From assembly GCF_039962255.1 (NCBI RefSeq), contig NZ_JAMPKY010000010.1, forward strand, positions 230,160 to 294,159: DNA of 64,000 bases. Reading direction: 5' to 3'. The notes under the pieces are model-generated. The model searched no databases and was not told where the DNA came from. It worked only from the letters and a program-made list of their open reading frames with translations. The DNA comes from Leptolyngbya subtilissima AS-A7. Its GTDB lineage: Bacteria; Cyanobacteriota; Cyanobacteriia; Phormidesmidales; Phormidesmidaceae. A program made the position numbers and the translations under genes. Below, one piece after another: positions 29,046 through 38,635 of the stretch; position 1 is the stretch's first letter; every line of letters starts with the position of its first letter.

Positions 29046-29447
29046 ATGATTTTAGGCTTTGACCCCGGACGGCAAAAATGTGGCTTGGCCGTCATGGGGC
29101 TAGACCGATTACTGTGCTATCAGCAGGTGGTTGCCGCCGATGCGGTGATCGATGAGATTGCTGCCCTGCGCCAGCGATTTCCAATTTCAACCATTGTGCT
29201 GGGTGACCAAACCGCCTCGGGGAACTGGAAAGATACCCTCAGCCAGCTACCTGACCCGCCTCGGATCATGCTGGTGGATGAACGATATACCACGTTAGAG
29301 GCGCGCGATCGCTACTGGCAGATGTATCCCCCATCGGGGCTAGCAGGGATAATTCCCCAATCGCTGCGCAAAATTTCTCGTCCCATAGACGACATCGTGG
29401 CCATTTTGCTGATCGAGCGCTATCTAAACCGCTTGACAGGCGAGTAG
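29046..29447 (+). CDS. YqgF/RuvX-like RNase H-fold protein
   Basis: 133 residues from the ATG at 29046, matching the usual ~135-residue length. GTG 29010 is the nearest alternative upstream. The motif MILGFDPGRQKCGLAV gives the first catalytic Asp, VDERYTT the conserved Glu, and RPIDDIVAIL the last acidic residues, as in the RNase H-like YqgF/RuvC superfamily. YqgF trims pre-16S rRNA in E. coli. This copy is more divergent, and the substrate may differ. It diverges from smc with about 300 bp between them, in which no other gene was recognised. Confidence 0.8.
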   Translation: MILGFDPGRQKCGLAVMGLDRLLCYQQVVAADAVIDEIAALRQRFPISTIVLGDQTASGNWKDTLSQLPDPPRIMLVDERYTTLEARDRYWQMYPPSGLAGIIPQSLRKISRPIDDIVAILLIERYLNRLTGE

Positions 29448-29467
29448 GGCATGATCTGTCCTTTTGC

Positions 29468-29728
29468 CTAGAGCTTTGCCCGAATGGTGAACGAGTAGTC
29501 ACCGCCGGGTTCGAGCTGGTAGTCGAAGCGTTCTAGAAAGCGGCTGAGGGGTTCGCAGATCAGGGCACGCCCCAGGGATGGCTCTACTCGAAGGTTGCCC
29601 TGGCGAAAGCGCCACTGAAATTGCCATTCGTAGGTGCTGGCCCGCACTTCGCCTTCGATGCGGCCCTGGCTCCACGACTGGTGGGTAATGCGAACGTAGG
29701 CAGTGGTTTCAGAGGGGCGACGGGTCAC
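29468..29728 (-). CDS. DUF3146 family protein
   Basis: 86 residues from GTG 29728. A TTG at 29758 would add ten residues. The segment TTAYVRITHQSW, then IEGEVRAS and EPSLGRAL, and the C-terminus GGDYSFTIRAKL are typical of the cyanobacterial DUF3146 family. The family has no known function. It is small, soluble and probably beta-rich. Convergent with the YqgF-like gene, 20 bp apart. Confidence 0.75.
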   Translation of the reverse strand: MTRRPSETTAYVRITHQSWSQGRIEGEVRASTYEWQFQWRFRQGNLRVEPSLGRALICEPLSRFLERFDYQLEPGGDYSFTIRAKL

Positions 29729-29777
29729 GGCGGCAAAAGCAAAGCGATAACAAAACAATCGTGATCGAGGTTAAGGG

Positions 29778-29885
29778 CTAGGCAACACCCCCACAGGTAA
29801 GATAACCGTAGCGTAGGCTGTGGTCTACCCCGATACTGTGGGCAACGATACGGCTCAGCACCCCGCGATCGAGCAATTCGGTCAC
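29778..29885 (-). CDS. Possible 35-residue small protein
   Basis: A GTG-started frame encodes 35 residues beginning VTELLDRGVLSRIVAHSIGV and ending CGGVA. The amino-acid mix and third-position GC look coding rather than random. It lies 50 bp upstream of DUF3146 on the same strand and could be an independent small gene or a translated leader. There is no clear ribosome-binding site and no family recognised. Low certainty. Confidence 0.3.
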   Translation of the reverse strand: MTELLDRGVLSRIVAHSIGVDHSLRYGYLTCGGVA

Positions 29886-30023
29886 GGGCTGTTTTACCCT
29901 AGACGAAAAAACGGTAGCCTAGGGAGAAGCTAAATTGTGATCCCCAGCGTGTTCGGCATCTTAGCGGGTGTAGGGCACGTTTTGTTTACCTGATTTCCCC
30001 GATTGTAAGGTTGGACCCTGCCT

Positions 30024-30941
30024 GTGCCCAAGGTTGGCATTATCTACAACGACGTTAAGCCTGTGGCCTGCCAGGTCGCTCTCGAATGGGAGGAAAAACT
30101 GACTCGTCGAGGCTACACCGTCAGCCTGGCCACCGGCATGGGCGGCATTTTAGGCTATTCTCATCCTGAGCGCCCCGTCTGCCATACTCCCCTTGACAGT
30201 CTGGTGCCGCCGAATTTCGATGCCGATATGAGTTTCGCGGTGGTGCTGGGGGGCGATGGCACGGTGCTGTCGGCCTGTCGGCAACTGGCCCCGATTGGGG
30301 TGCCTCTGCTGACGATAAATACAGGCCACATGGGCTTTTTGACTGAGGCTTATCTGAACCAGTTGCCCCAAGCCATCGATCAGGTACTGGCGGGCGACTA
30401 CGAAGTCGAAGAGCGGGGCATGCTAGCGGTGCGCCTTTTCCACGAGTCTAGCCTCGTATGGGAAGCTCTCTGTCTAAACGAGATGGTGCTGCACCGTGAG
30501 CCCCTGACCAGCATGTGTCATTTTGAAGTGGCGATCGGCTCTCACTCCCCAGTTGATATTGCGGCTGACGGCATTATTGTGTCGACGCCTACAGGGTCTA
30601 CAGCCTATTCGCTCTCGGCGGGTGGGCCGGTGATCACCCCTGGGGTGTCCGTTACTCAGCTTATTCCTATTTGCCCGCACTCGTTGGCGTCCCGAGGGCT
30701 GGTATTTCCTGACCACGAGCAGGTGGTGATTCGCTCAGCTAACCCCGACCCTCTGGTGCTGATTGTGGACGGTAACGCGGGCTGCTACGTCATGACTAAA
30801 GACGAGGTGAGCACCTGCCGCGCCCCTTACCCAGCGCGGTTCATTCGGCTAAAACCGCCGGAATTTTTTACCGTGCTGCGCGAAAAACTGGGCTGGGGAC
30901 TGCCTCATATCGCTAAGCCAACGTCGGTAGAGCTTCCCTGA
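30024..30941 (+). CDS. nadK: NAD(+) kinase
   Basis: 305 residues from a GTG start. It has the catalytic GGDGTVL motif (about 75-81), then [10 protein letters not shown] and the second conserved loop [14 protein letters not shown], all diagnostic for ATP-NAD kinase, which makes NADP from NAD. Cyanobacteria commonly have two NAD kinases. This one begins [12 protein letters not shown], like the longer cyanobacterial form. It is followed by a G-quadruplex-type sequence at 30959-30975. Confidence 0.95.
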   Translation: MPKVGIIYNDVKPVACQVALEWEEKLTRRGYTVSLATGMGGILGYSHPERPVCHTPLDSLVPPNFDADMSFAVVLGGDGTVLSACRQLAPIGVPLLTINTGHMGFLTEAYLNQLPQAIDQVLAGDYEVEERGMLAVRLFHESSLVWEALCLNEMVLHREPLTSMCHFEVAIGSHSPVDIAADGIIVSTPTGSTAYSLSAGGPVITPGVSVTQLIPICPHSLASRGLVFPDHEQVVIRSANPDPLVLIVDGNAGCYVMTKDEVSTCRAPYPARFIRLKPPEFFTVLREKLGWGLPHIAKPTSVELP

Positions 30942-30958
30942 GGGGTAGGCAGGTGGAT

Positions 30959-30975
30959 GGGTGGGTGGGTAAGGG
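30959..30975 (+). other. Potential G-quadruplex downstream of nadK
   Basis: GGG-T-GGG-T-GGG-TAA-GGG, four G3 runs with very short loops, 18 bases after the nadK stop on the coding strand. It would be in the mRNA 3' end or in the leader of the following glycosyltransferase gene. Confidence 0.5.
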
Positions 30976-31076
30976 ACAGATCCCTGTGTCTTACCAGCGT
31001 TCTGTCAATGGGTAGACGGACGACTTGGGGTAAATCGGTGGGAATACTGGTCTGAGCCCTACACTTCCCTGTTGCC

Positions 31077-32042
31077 ATGGATTGGCCCACCATTACTGTA
31101 ATCATTCCTACCTATCAGCGGGAGGCGGTGCTGTGTGAGACGCTGCGCAGCGTGCTGGCTCAAGATTACCCGGCCTACGAAGTGGTAGTGGTAGACCAAA
31201 CTCAAACCCACCAGCCGGAGACCCAGCAGCAGCTTCAGGCTTGGCAGAATGCGGGGGACATTACTTGGTACTCAGTGCCCTGGGCGAGTCTACCGGCGGC
31301 GCGAAATTGGGGCATAGATCGATCGCATTCCGATCTCGTCCTCTTCATCGACGATGATGTGGTGCTGCCTCCGGGCTACCTCTACGCCCACGCCCGCACT
31401 TTTCTGGAGCGGCCTGAGGTCGGGGCGGTGGCGGGGCGTGTGTTTGACCGCATGAAGCTCGCAGAGCAGACGGATCTGGAAATTGACTATCTGCCTCCCC
31501 AGGCGATGGATCCAGGAATTGCCTGGTACCACATCGACCTGGTGCACACCACGCAGCCCCAGCGGGTGCTGACAGCGCGGGGGTGCAACATGTCGTTTCG
31601 GCGAGAATTGTTCGACAAGCACGGCTTGCGCTTTGACGAGCGCTTCTACGGCAGTGCCGTGCGCGAGGAGTCTGACTTTTGCCTCCACATTCGCGCCACC
31701 GGCTACATCATTTGGTACAACCCGGAGGCGCACCTAGTGCATTTGGGAGAAGAGACAGGGGGCTGTCACGACATTACGACGCGATCGCTCAGCTACCAGA
31801 TGAACTTTTACCACAACCATTTTCTGCTGGCGCTGAAAAATCTTACCCTGGGGCAAAACCTGCGTCTCTACGGTCGCCTGTTCGACTGCCACGTGTTAGG
31901 GCACCCCCCTTGCAATAAGAGCGGCCATCCGCTGAAGATTCTAAGCCGAGGGTTGTTCTTTGGGTTGGGCTGGTTCTATACGGTTTACACACTGGCCACT
32001 ACTGTGGGCAAGCACGGGCGACTTCATGCCGATATGGAGTAG
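31077..32042 (+). CDS. Family 2 glycosyltransferase
   Basis: 321 residues with a GT-A fold. It has the opening VIIPTYQREAVLCETLRSVL, the metal-binding acidic run FIDDDVVLP (about 93-101) and the acceptor-side region SFRRELFDKHG. A hydrophobic stretch near the C-terminus (about 295-312) may anchor it to the membrane. The donor and acceptor are not readable from the sequence. No other polysaccharide genes adjoin it. Confidence 0.88.
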   Translation: MDWPTITVIIPTYQREAVLCETLRSVLAQDYPAYEVVVVDQTQTHQPETQQQLQAWQNAGDITWYSVPWASLPAARNWGIDRSHSDLVLFIDDDVVLPPGYLYAHARTFLERPEVGAVAGRVFDRMKLAEQTDLEIDYLPPQAMDPGIAWYHIDLVHTTQPQRVLTARGCNMSFRRELFDKHGLRFDERFYGSAVREESDFCLHIRATGYIIWYNPEAHLVHLGEETGGCHDITTRSLSYQMNFYHNHFLLALKNLTLGQNLRLYGRLFDCHVLGHPPCNKSGHPLKILSRGLFFGLGWFYTVYTLATTVGKHGRLHADME

Positions 32043-32130
32043 ATCCACCCCAAGGTTAAGAATCTCAGGATTGAGAATCTACCTGTTGTGGCAACGCCCA
32101 TAATTTTAGAACCGTCCCCCAAGGCAGAGT

Positions 32131-35100
32131 ATGGCTGACGATCGAGACCCCATTATTCGATTACAGCTAAACCTGTCGCCCGATCAGCCGGGACTGCTAG
32201 AAGGGCTAGACACTTGGCTGCGGCTAGGGCTAATCACTGACCAGCAGGTGCGTGACCTGGGGCAGGCTAGCCTTAGCTGTAACTGGCTGCCGGAGACCGC
32301 TACCACAGCCGACCCAAAATTAGACACGGCTGATGCGGTCAACCCTTTCCTAGAATCTGAAGCCGCCTGGGCGGCGGGGGAGATGCCGGCCCCAGAGGTT
32401 GTCCCTGCTGGAGAAGCTCCCATTAGGGATTTTGTCCCTGCTGAGCCCGCTAGTCGCCCTCGTCAACCGCGATCGCCCTGGCTTCGCCCCCGCCAATCTA
32501 CCCCTCGACAGGCCCAGGGCCCATCCCCTACAAACCTCTGGCTTGGCCGCTTGATGAGCGAACTGAGCGTGGTGTGGCTGCTGGGGCTAGGGGTGTTTTT
32601 AGTCGTGCTGTCGTCGGCGGTGCTGGCGGCGACCCAATGGGCCAGGTTTAACGCAGTGGGGCAATACCTGGTGCTACTGGCCTATACCCTGGTGTTTTGG
32701 GCGGCGGGACTGTGGTGTCACCGCCGCCCGAATTTGCAGCTGACGGCTAAAACCCTGCAAATGATTACCCTGCTGCTGGTGCCGCTGAATTTTTGGGCGT
32801 TGGATGGACTGGGGGTGTGGCGTGGGGGCGGAGTGCTGGTGGGGGCGATCGCCGCCATTCTGCTGACCTTAACGGCTTTGCAGGTACTGCGCCAGCAGCA
32901 AAGCACTCCCCTAGAGCAGGCCAATGCTTTGGGATTGGCTTACCTACACACCGGCTGGGGCTTAAGCAGTGGGTGGGGCGGGGTGCCGTTGCTAGCGGTC
33001 TATACCGGGGTTTTAGGTACTGCTGCGGCCATGGTCTATGGTCAGCAACAGCAGGGCAGAGCGCCCGGGCTGCGCTGGTCTACGGTAGCTATCACAGCGG
33101 CCTTGGGGCTATTGCTAGCGAGGGGTCTAGGTGTCCTAGACGCTGAACAGCTGGGGCAACTGGGCTTGGCCTTTGGACTGTATGGCGCGACCTGGGTATG
33201 GCTGGGGCAGCGGCGACTGGTGCCTCAGCCCCAGCGCGAAGCCAGTCTAGAGGTATCACCTGGGGCTGAGTCTTCTGCCGATCGCACCTCCCGTTGGGGC
33301 ATTGCTGCAGGGCGCGGACTGTTGTGGTGGGGCTGGCTGCTAGCGATTATAGACTGGCTCATTCAAGCGTTTGGGATCGGTCTGCTCGGGCTGGCGCTGC
33401 GTATTCAGGCGTTAGGCAAGCTGGGCAAGCGGCGAGATCTGCTGATTGCCTATACGATCGCCGTACAGCTCGGCTTCGTCGGCTGGGAGATGCTGCCCCT
33501 GTCGTTGCGGCAGTCCATGCTCGCCCCCCTGGCTAGGTTGGATGAATTTGCGGCTGGTACCTGGCCACTGCTGGGGATTTCGCTATTTCCCTACGTGGTG
33601 GGGATGGTGGCTTTGGCCGACTGGTATCGGCAGCGAGACAAGCTGAAGCTAGGCCAATTTAGCGACGGCATTGCCCTGTCCAGCAATTTTGTACTGACGC
33701 TGATCAGCTTGGCCAGCGGCCCGGTGCTGGTGGTGAATTTGATCGCTTCTACGATCACAACGCTGGTGGTAACGCTACGGCGATCTTCCCTAGCCCAGTG
33801 GCGCATTGTCGTCACCTACGGCTTGGCCTTGGGGAGCATTGTGGCAGCCATTGGCGATCGCTGGCCAAATCTGCCTTTGAGTTACTGGGTTGTGGTCATA
33901 GTGGCCCTGGCAACGGTGGCACTGGTGCTGAGCAAGGCTCTGCGCGCCCTCTGGGGTAGCACGGCCTGGCTTTACGGGATTGGCCTATCTGCTCTAAGCT
34001 ACGCGCTGCTCTGGGCAGACCTGATCGATAGCGGCTGGCAGGTCAGCTCGAGCTGGGTGGGGGTGGTGATACCGCTGGTGCTGCTGCTGATCGGTCGCTA
34101 CCGCGCCAGCGTGGTGACCACAGGTATTGCGCTGCCCTTGACCCTGGGGCTGCCGTGGACTCGGCTAGTGGGTCTGAGCTCGGCAACGGTTCTAACGGGG
34201 GTAAACAGCACGTTCTATCGGCGGCCGGGGGTGGCGTTTGTGGCGGTGGGCTTTGCCCTGGGCTGGGTCTATAGCAGCCTGGCAGACTGGGTTACGGGCT
34301 TTCCCCGCCATTTGGCCGACTGGGGGCTGGTGACGGTAGGACTGATGGCAGCGCTGTGGGTCGCCTGGCGATTGCTGCCCGCGCCCCAGGATACTGAAAT
34401 GCCTTCGCTACGTGGGCTGTATCGGGTGGCCTGCGATCGCTGGGGTCACAGCCTGGCCATTGGCTTACTGACCCTTTCAACCATTGCCGTCTCTCTCTAC
34501 TACCTCGACTGGCGAGAACCTCGCCCCTTGATCGTTGCTGTCCTAGCTGCATTCTTGATGACTCTGGTCCTCCGCTTTTGGGGAACCTTACGGCCTCTCA
34601 CTATTTACCTGGCAGGCTGGGGGATAGAACTGCTGGTAGCTGGGATCGCAGTAGAGCGCTATCCTGCGGTGGTTTCTTTGGCAGTGCCAACTCTGGGACT
34701 GGGGGCGATCGCCCTAGTCCTGGCCGCAGTTGTGGGACGTTCTCGCCCGGCCTTGGCTCCTGCCCTACAAAACCTGACGCTGCTCTATGCCGGCCTAGCC
34801 TTAGCTTTACGCGCCTATACGGCCACGGCTTGGACAGGCTGGCTAGTCGTAGTCGCGGCCCTGCTAGTGCTAGAAGTGGGGCGACGTTCCCAAACGGCCC
34901 TGGCTCGCTGGCTAGCCTTGGGGCTGCTGTCAGTGGGGTGGTATGAGCTGGTGATCTACCAGATGTTGCAGGGCTCTGGCGGCGAAGCGGCAGATGCTCT
35001 GCTGGTGCTGGCAGGAGTTGCCGCATTGATCATGATCTTGTACCGCCTGGCTGCAGGGCAGCTCGATCGCACCCTGGGTCTGCCCCAGGTGGAACTAGTC

Positions 35101-36072
35101 TGGGCAGCCCACCTGCACTGGTTCATTGGTAGTTTGCTCATGCTGGGGTGCGGCATTGGCCTTGGGTTTGCCGAGGCGACTTTAGGGTGGTTGGGGTTGG
35201 CGATCGCTACCGCCCTAGTGCTCTACGCCCTCAGCCAGGGCCGGTTGGGTGCCTCTGGTGAAGTACAGCATGCCTGGGTCTACGCTGGCCTGGTCGAGCT
35301 GGTGGGCTGGTTTGCCCTGGGGCGATCGCTGTTCCCATTTTTGGCATTTCTCGACAACTGGTGGGGCGTGGTGGCCTGTGTCGTGGCGGTGCCGGTGTAC
35401 TGGCTACCCTGGGCCACCTGGGGCTGGCCTCAGCGCCCCTGGCGAGTAATGGCGGTTGGGGTACCCCTGGCCATCACGCTACTCACGGGCGGCGTTGACC
35501 ACATCCCAACGCTCTGGGTGCTGGTAGGGTTCTACGGCTGGCTGGCCTGGCACAGCGGCAAAATTCGCGTTTCTTATCTATCCGTAGTTTGTGCCGCTTG
35601 GGCGATCTGGATTTGGCTAGAAAGGGCAGCGATTCGCGATGGCCTGGCCTGGTTGCTGCCCCTGGGGCTATTGCTGCTCTACGTTGCTCAGCTAGACCCG
35701 GCGTTGCAGCGGCCCGAGGGCAAAGAACAGCGGCATTGGCTTCGGATGATAGCCTTGGCGCTCATCTTATTCACCGCCCTAATTACGGAGCGATGGACCG
35801 GACTGCCAACTGGGGCTATGGCCCTGGGGGCGATCGCCGCCGGGCTCCTGCTGCGCATTCGCGCTCTGCTCTACGTGGGCACCGTTGTTTTTGTCCTCAA
35901 CGCCCTCAATCAGCTGGTAGTGCTCAACGCGGCCTTTCCCTTCATTAAGTGGGTGGCCGGCATTTTAGTCGGCATCGCCCTGATCTGGATTGCCGCCGAT
36001 GTAGAGCGTCGCCGCGGTCAGTGGCTGCAGCTTACCCAAAACTGGGGGCAAGACTTGGATGCCTGGCAGTAG
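32131..36072 (+). CDS. Giant polytopic membrane protein (1313 residues)
   Basis: A soluble N-terminus of about 145 residues begins LRLGLITDQQVRDLGQ-like sequence and continues with a Pro/Ala-rich stretch. The remaining ~1150 residues are a nearly continuous series of Leu/Val/Ala/Trp-rich membrane segments, on the order of thirty or more. The N-terminal part resembles DUF2157-type membrane proteins, but I cannot assign a family with confidence. There are no recognisable transporter or enzyme motifs. It follows the glycosyltransferase by 88 bp in the same direction. Function unknown. Confidence 0.8.
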   Translation: MADDRDPIIRLQLNLSPDQPGLLEGLDTWLRLGLITDQQVRDLGQASLSCNWLPETATTADPKLDTADAVNPFLESEAAWAAGEMPAPEVVPAGEAPIRDFVPAEPASRPRQPRSPWLRPRQSTPRQAQGPSPTNLWLGRLMSELSVVWLLGLGVFLVVLSSAVLAATQWARFNAVGQYLVLLAYTLVFWAAGLWCHRRPNLQLTAKTLQMITLLLVPLNFWALDGLGVWRGGGVLVGAIAAILLTLTALQVLRQQQSTPLEQANALGLAYLHTGWGLSSGWGGVPLLAVYTGVLGTAAAMVYGQQQQGRAPGLRWSTVAITAALGLLLARGLGVLDAEQLGQLGLAFGLYGATWVWLGQRRLVPQPQREASLEVSPGAESSADRTSRWGIAAGRGLLWWGWLLAIIDWLIQAFGIGLLGLALRIQALGKLGKRRDLLIAYTIAVQLGFVGWEMLPLSLRQSMLAPLARLDEFAAGTWPLLGISLFPYVVGMVALADWYRQRDKLKLGQFSDGIALSSNFVLTLISLASGPVLVVNLIASTITTLVVTLRRSSLAQWRIVVTYGLALGSIVAAIGDRWPNLPLSYWVVVIVALATVALVLSKALRALWGSTAWLYGIGLSALSYALLWADLIDSGWQVSSSWVGVVIPLVLLLIGRYRASVVTTGIALPLTLGLPWTRLVGLSSATVLTGVNSTFYRRPGVAFVAVGFALGWVYSSLADWVTGFPRHLADWGLVTVGLMAALWVAWRLLPAPQDTEMPSLRGLYRVACDRWGHSLAIGLLTLSTIAVSLYYLDWREPRPLIVAVLAAFLMTLVLRFWGTLRPLTIYLAGWGIELLVAGIAVERYPAVVSLAVPTLGLGAIALVLAAVVGRSRPALAPALQNLTLLYAGLALALRAYTATAWTGWLVVVAALLVLEVGRRSQTALARWLALGLLSVGWYELVIYQMLQGSGGEAADALLVLAGVAALIMILYRLAAGQLDRTLGLPQVELVWAAHLHWFIGSLLMLGCGIGLGFAEATLGWLGLAIATALVLYALSQGRLGASGEVQHAWVYAGLVELVGWFALGRSLFPFLAFLDNWWGVVACVVAVPVYWLPWATWGWPQRPWRVMAVGVPLAITLLTGGVDHIPTLWVLVGFYGWLAWHSGKIRVSYLSVVCAAWAIWIWLERAAIRDGLAWLLPLGLLLLYVAQLDPALQRPEGKEQRHWLRMIALALILFTALITERWTGLPTGAMALGAIAAGLLLRIRALLYVGTVVFVLNALNQLVVLNAAFPFIKWVAGILVGIALIWIAADVERRRGQWLQLTQNWGQDLDAWQ

Positions 36073-36084
36073 TGGAGGGGACAA

Positions 36085-36112
36085 GTTTTGAGTTAACCGA
36101 GCAATTCAAAAC
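36085..36112. terminator. Weak hairpin between convergent genes
   Basis: GTTTTGAGTT (36085-36094) pairs with AATTCAAAAC (36103-36112), with one G-T pair. The A/T-rich stem lies in the 72-bp convergent gap. Confidence 0.45.
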
Positions 36113-36144
36113 TCAATAGACTCTCTTTCTAAGCTGCTGAATCT

Positions 36145-37023
36145 TTAGGAGCCAACTACTCTGGCCGCTGTCACCGCCGCCAGCAGATCGCTATGCACAG
36201 CCTTAGAACTGCCGATCACCATGCCCGGTCTCAGGTAGTTGCTACAGGTGTGTAGCGGCGGCGGCGGCTCGCCTGTAAATGTGGTGACAATAAACCCCAT
36301 TTCCTGGGCCATAAAGGCCAGCACGGCTCCGTCAATAAACTGCCCTTTGGCCAGCACAGCCCCGGCTAAATCGCCGCTGAGCAGGCCGTTAAAGTTGGGA
36401 ATCTGGGTCTCTTTGGAATAGTCGGTTTTGGTGTGGTAGACCCGGTAGCGATCGCTCAAGTAGGGCACTAAATCTCCCATTTGCCACCCCAGACAAATAG
36501 CTGGCTTGGGGCTTTGCACCTTGATCTGGGTGCAGTCATCGAGGGACTGAGCCAGGCTCCCCATAAACGTGCCCTCTCCTCGCAGGGTGTAGTAATAGAG
36601 GTCTTGGCTGGGAGTGATGGCGATCGCCGCTTCATAGTCATCCGCGTTGAGAATCCCCAGAATAATCTGGTAGTTTGAGTGGCCATCCAGGTAAAACTGG
36701 GTGCCGTCAATGGGGTCGAGGGTGATTAGGTAGTCGCCCTGCGGCCCTAGGTCAATGGCGCGAAAGTACTTGGTGTTATAGGTCTGCTCGTACTCTTCGC
36801 CGTAAAAGCGCACCGAGGGAAACAGCCCCAGCAGCACCACCTCCATCATGGTTTGAATCGACAGATCCGCATCGCTGAGGGCCGAGGCAAAAAAGTTGTC
36901 GCCCTTGCCGTCTTTGTCGGGCTGAGCCGCAATCTGGGCCTGAACCTGCTGGGCATAGGCCCCAGCGGTCTTGAGGAAGGGCAGCAGCGCCGCCAAAATT
37001 TGCCGGGGAGTAGTGGGGGCCAT
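36145..37023 (-). CDS. Inositol monophosphatase-family protein
   Basis: 292 residues. The Li-sensitive phosphatase signature is present: the acidic YGEEYE loop (about residue 74), then LDPIDGTQFY (about 101-110). The second motif, normally WDxAAG, reads FIDGAVLAF, keeping the Asp but not the Trp or the AAG turn. Substrates in this superfamily include inositol phosphates, PAP and fructose-1,6-bisphosphate. The changed second motif makes the substrate unclear. Starts 213 bp from the aldolase stop and lies downstream of it on the same strand, beyond a strong terminator. Confidence 0.85.
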   Translation of the reverse strand: MAPTTPRQILAALLPFLKTAGAYAQQVQAQIAAQPDKDGKGDNFFASALSDADLSIQTMMEVVLLGLFPSVRFYGEEYEQTYNTKYFRAIDLGPQGDYLITLDPIDGTQFYLDGHSNYQIILGILNADDYEAAIAITPSQDLYYYTLRGEGTFMGSLAQSLDDCTQIKVQSPKPAICLGWQMGDLVPYLSDRYRVYHTKTDYSKETQIPNFNGLLSGDLAGAVLAKGQFIDGAVLAFMAQEMGFIVTTFTGEPPPPLHTCSNYLRPGMVIGSSKAVHSDLLAAVTAARVVGS

Positions 37024-37148
37024 AGGAGATGCAGCAAAAGAACGAAAATAGAAGAGCGAAAAAAACGCCCGACAGGCTTGAGTTTTGGTATTTTGGGCCT
37101 AACCCAGACTTTACCGGCTATACCAGCGCCGGAATAGCAAAATAATCT

Positions 37149-37182
37149 AAAAAAATAGGGCTTCCTCAAACGAAGAAGCCCT
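37149..37182 (-). terminator. Rho-independent terminator of the aldolase gene
   Basis: On the minus strand, stem AGGGCTTC/GAAGCCCT (37175-37182 with 37157-37164) is followed by a T-run (37149-37155). A textbook intrinsic terminator. Confidence 0.9.
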
Positions 37183-37235
37183 GGGTTGGTTCAGGTGAGG
37201 TCAATTCTGTGAAGGATTTGACCTATAGCTCGTGA

Positions 37236-38315
37236 CTAGACCGCAGCGGTGGTGGAAACCTTAGCGTCAAGTTCGCCCTTGGCGTACTTAGCAGCGTAAA
37301 CTTCCACGGGCTCTTGCTTGATCTTGCTGGCCTGACCGGCGGTGCCAAAGGCGTCATAGCGCTCAGCACAGACTTCGGTCATGTACTTCATCGAGGGCTT
37401 CATGAAGTGGCGGGGATCAAAGTTGGCGGGATCCTTAAAGGCCGCTTCGCGGATGGCGGCGGTGATGGCCAGACGGTTGTCGGTGTCGATGTTGACCTTG
37501 CGCACACCGCTCTTGATGCCCTTCTGAATTTCTTCGATGGGCACACCGTAGGTTTCAGGAATATTCCCGCCGTACTCGTTGATCATATCGAGCCACTTCT
37601 GAGGCACGGAGGAAGACCCGTGCATCACCAGGTGGGTGTTGGGCAGGCGGCGGTGAATTTCTTCGATGCGGCTGATAGCCAAGATTTCGCCGGTGGGCTT
37701 GCGGGTAAACTTGTAAGCACCGTGGCTGGTGCCAATGGCCACAGCCAGAGCATCCACTTGGGTGGCTTCTACAAACTGCACTGCTTCGTCGGGGTCGGTG
37801 AGCAGCTGGTCGTGGCTGAGGGTGCCCTCAAAGCCGTGACCGTCTTCTGCTTCGCCGGCACCGGTTTCGAGGGAGCCGAGGCAGCCCAGTTCGCCTTCTA
37901 CACTGCAACCGATGGAGTGGGCTACTTTCACCACTTCACCGGTAACGGCAGCGTTGTACTCAAAGCTGGCGGGGGTTTTGGCGTCAGCTTCCAGGGATCC
38001 GTCCATCATGACGCTGGTGAAGCCGTTGCGCAGCGCCGAGTAGCAGGTGGCGGGGGAGTTGCCGTGGTCTTGGTGCATTACCACGGGAATGTGGGGGTAG
38101 GTTTCGACCGCAGCGAGCACCAGGTGGCGCAGGAAGTTTTCGCCAGCGTAGGAACGAGCACCGCGAGAGGCCTGCAAAATCACGGGGCTGTCGGTGTCAT
38201 CCGCCGCCTTCATGATGGCCAGAATTTGCTCCAGGTTGTTTACGTTGTAAGCCGGAATGCCGTAGCCATTCTCAGCCGCGTGATCCAGCAGTAGCCTCAG
38301 TGAGACAAGCGCCAT
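37236..38315 (-). CDS. fbaA: Class II fructose-bisphosphate aldolase
   Basis: 359 residues, Calvin-cycle subtype. Zn ligands are within [10 protein letters not shown]. The substrate loops include [10 protein letters not shown] and [10 protein letters not shown], and the C-terminal half contains [11 protein letters not shown]. It condenses dihydroxyacetone phosphate with glyceraldehyde 3-phosphate or erythrose 4-phosphate in the Calvin cycle and glycolysis. AGGAGG lies 5 bases before the ATG, indicating high expression. Monocistronic by its terminator. Confidence 0.97.
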   Translation of the reverse strand: MALVSLRLLLDHAAENGYGIPAYNVNNLEQILAIMKAADDTDSPVILQASRGARSYAGENFLRHLVLAAVETYPHIPVVMHQDHGNSPATCYSALRNGFTSVMMDGSLEADAKTPASFEYNAAVTGEVVKVAHSIGCSVEGELGCLGSLETGAGEAEDGHGFEGTLSHDQLLTDPDEAVQFVEATQVDALAVAIGTSHGAYKFTRKPTGEILAISRIEEIHRRLPNTHLVMHGSSSVPQKWLDMINEYGGNIPETYGVPIEEIQKGIKSGVRKVNIDTDNRLAITAAIREAAFKDPANFDPRHFMKPSMKYMTEVCAERYDAFGTAGQASKIKQEPVEVYAAKYAKGELDAKVSTTAAV

Positions 38316-38563
38316 AAAAATCCTCCTAGTGTGTTCTCGCCGTTAGGCCTTCAGACGTTTTAGTAGGTAGCCTTACTCATCAATCTTAGGATAGATCGAT
38401 GGATATATAACGAAATGTTTGGACAAGCTAAAGTCAAGCTTAAAAAGAACTCCCCACCCAGCTGGGGTGTGTTTGCCCTGCTGTTTGACCCATCATAAAA
38501 CACTGGGGGACAGGAACCGTGAACTCTGTTACCGGAAGGCAGACAAAACTCAAACTATAAAAA

Positions 38564-38635
38564 TGGGTCGCCTGGGATTCGAACCCAGGACCAATCGGTT
38601 AAAAGCCGAGTGCTCTACCGCTGAGCTAGCGACCC
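38564..38635 (-). tRNA. trnK-UUU: tRNA-Lys (anticodon TTT)
   Basis: 72-nt cloverleaf on the minus strand. Acceptor GGGTCGC pairs with GCGACCC, the D-arm is AGCTCAGCGGTAGAGC, the anticodon loop CTTTTAA carries anticodon TTT, and the T-arm is CTGGG-TTCGAAT-CCCAG. The CCA end is not encoded. A T-run (ATTTTTATAG) follows directly. Confidence 0.97.

Noticed and set aside
37314..38294. Long open frame (326 codons) antisense to the aldolase gene
   Set aside because: It exactly shadows a highly conserved class II aldolase and has a Gly/His/Val-rich composition typical of antisense frames in GC-rich genes. No independent homology.
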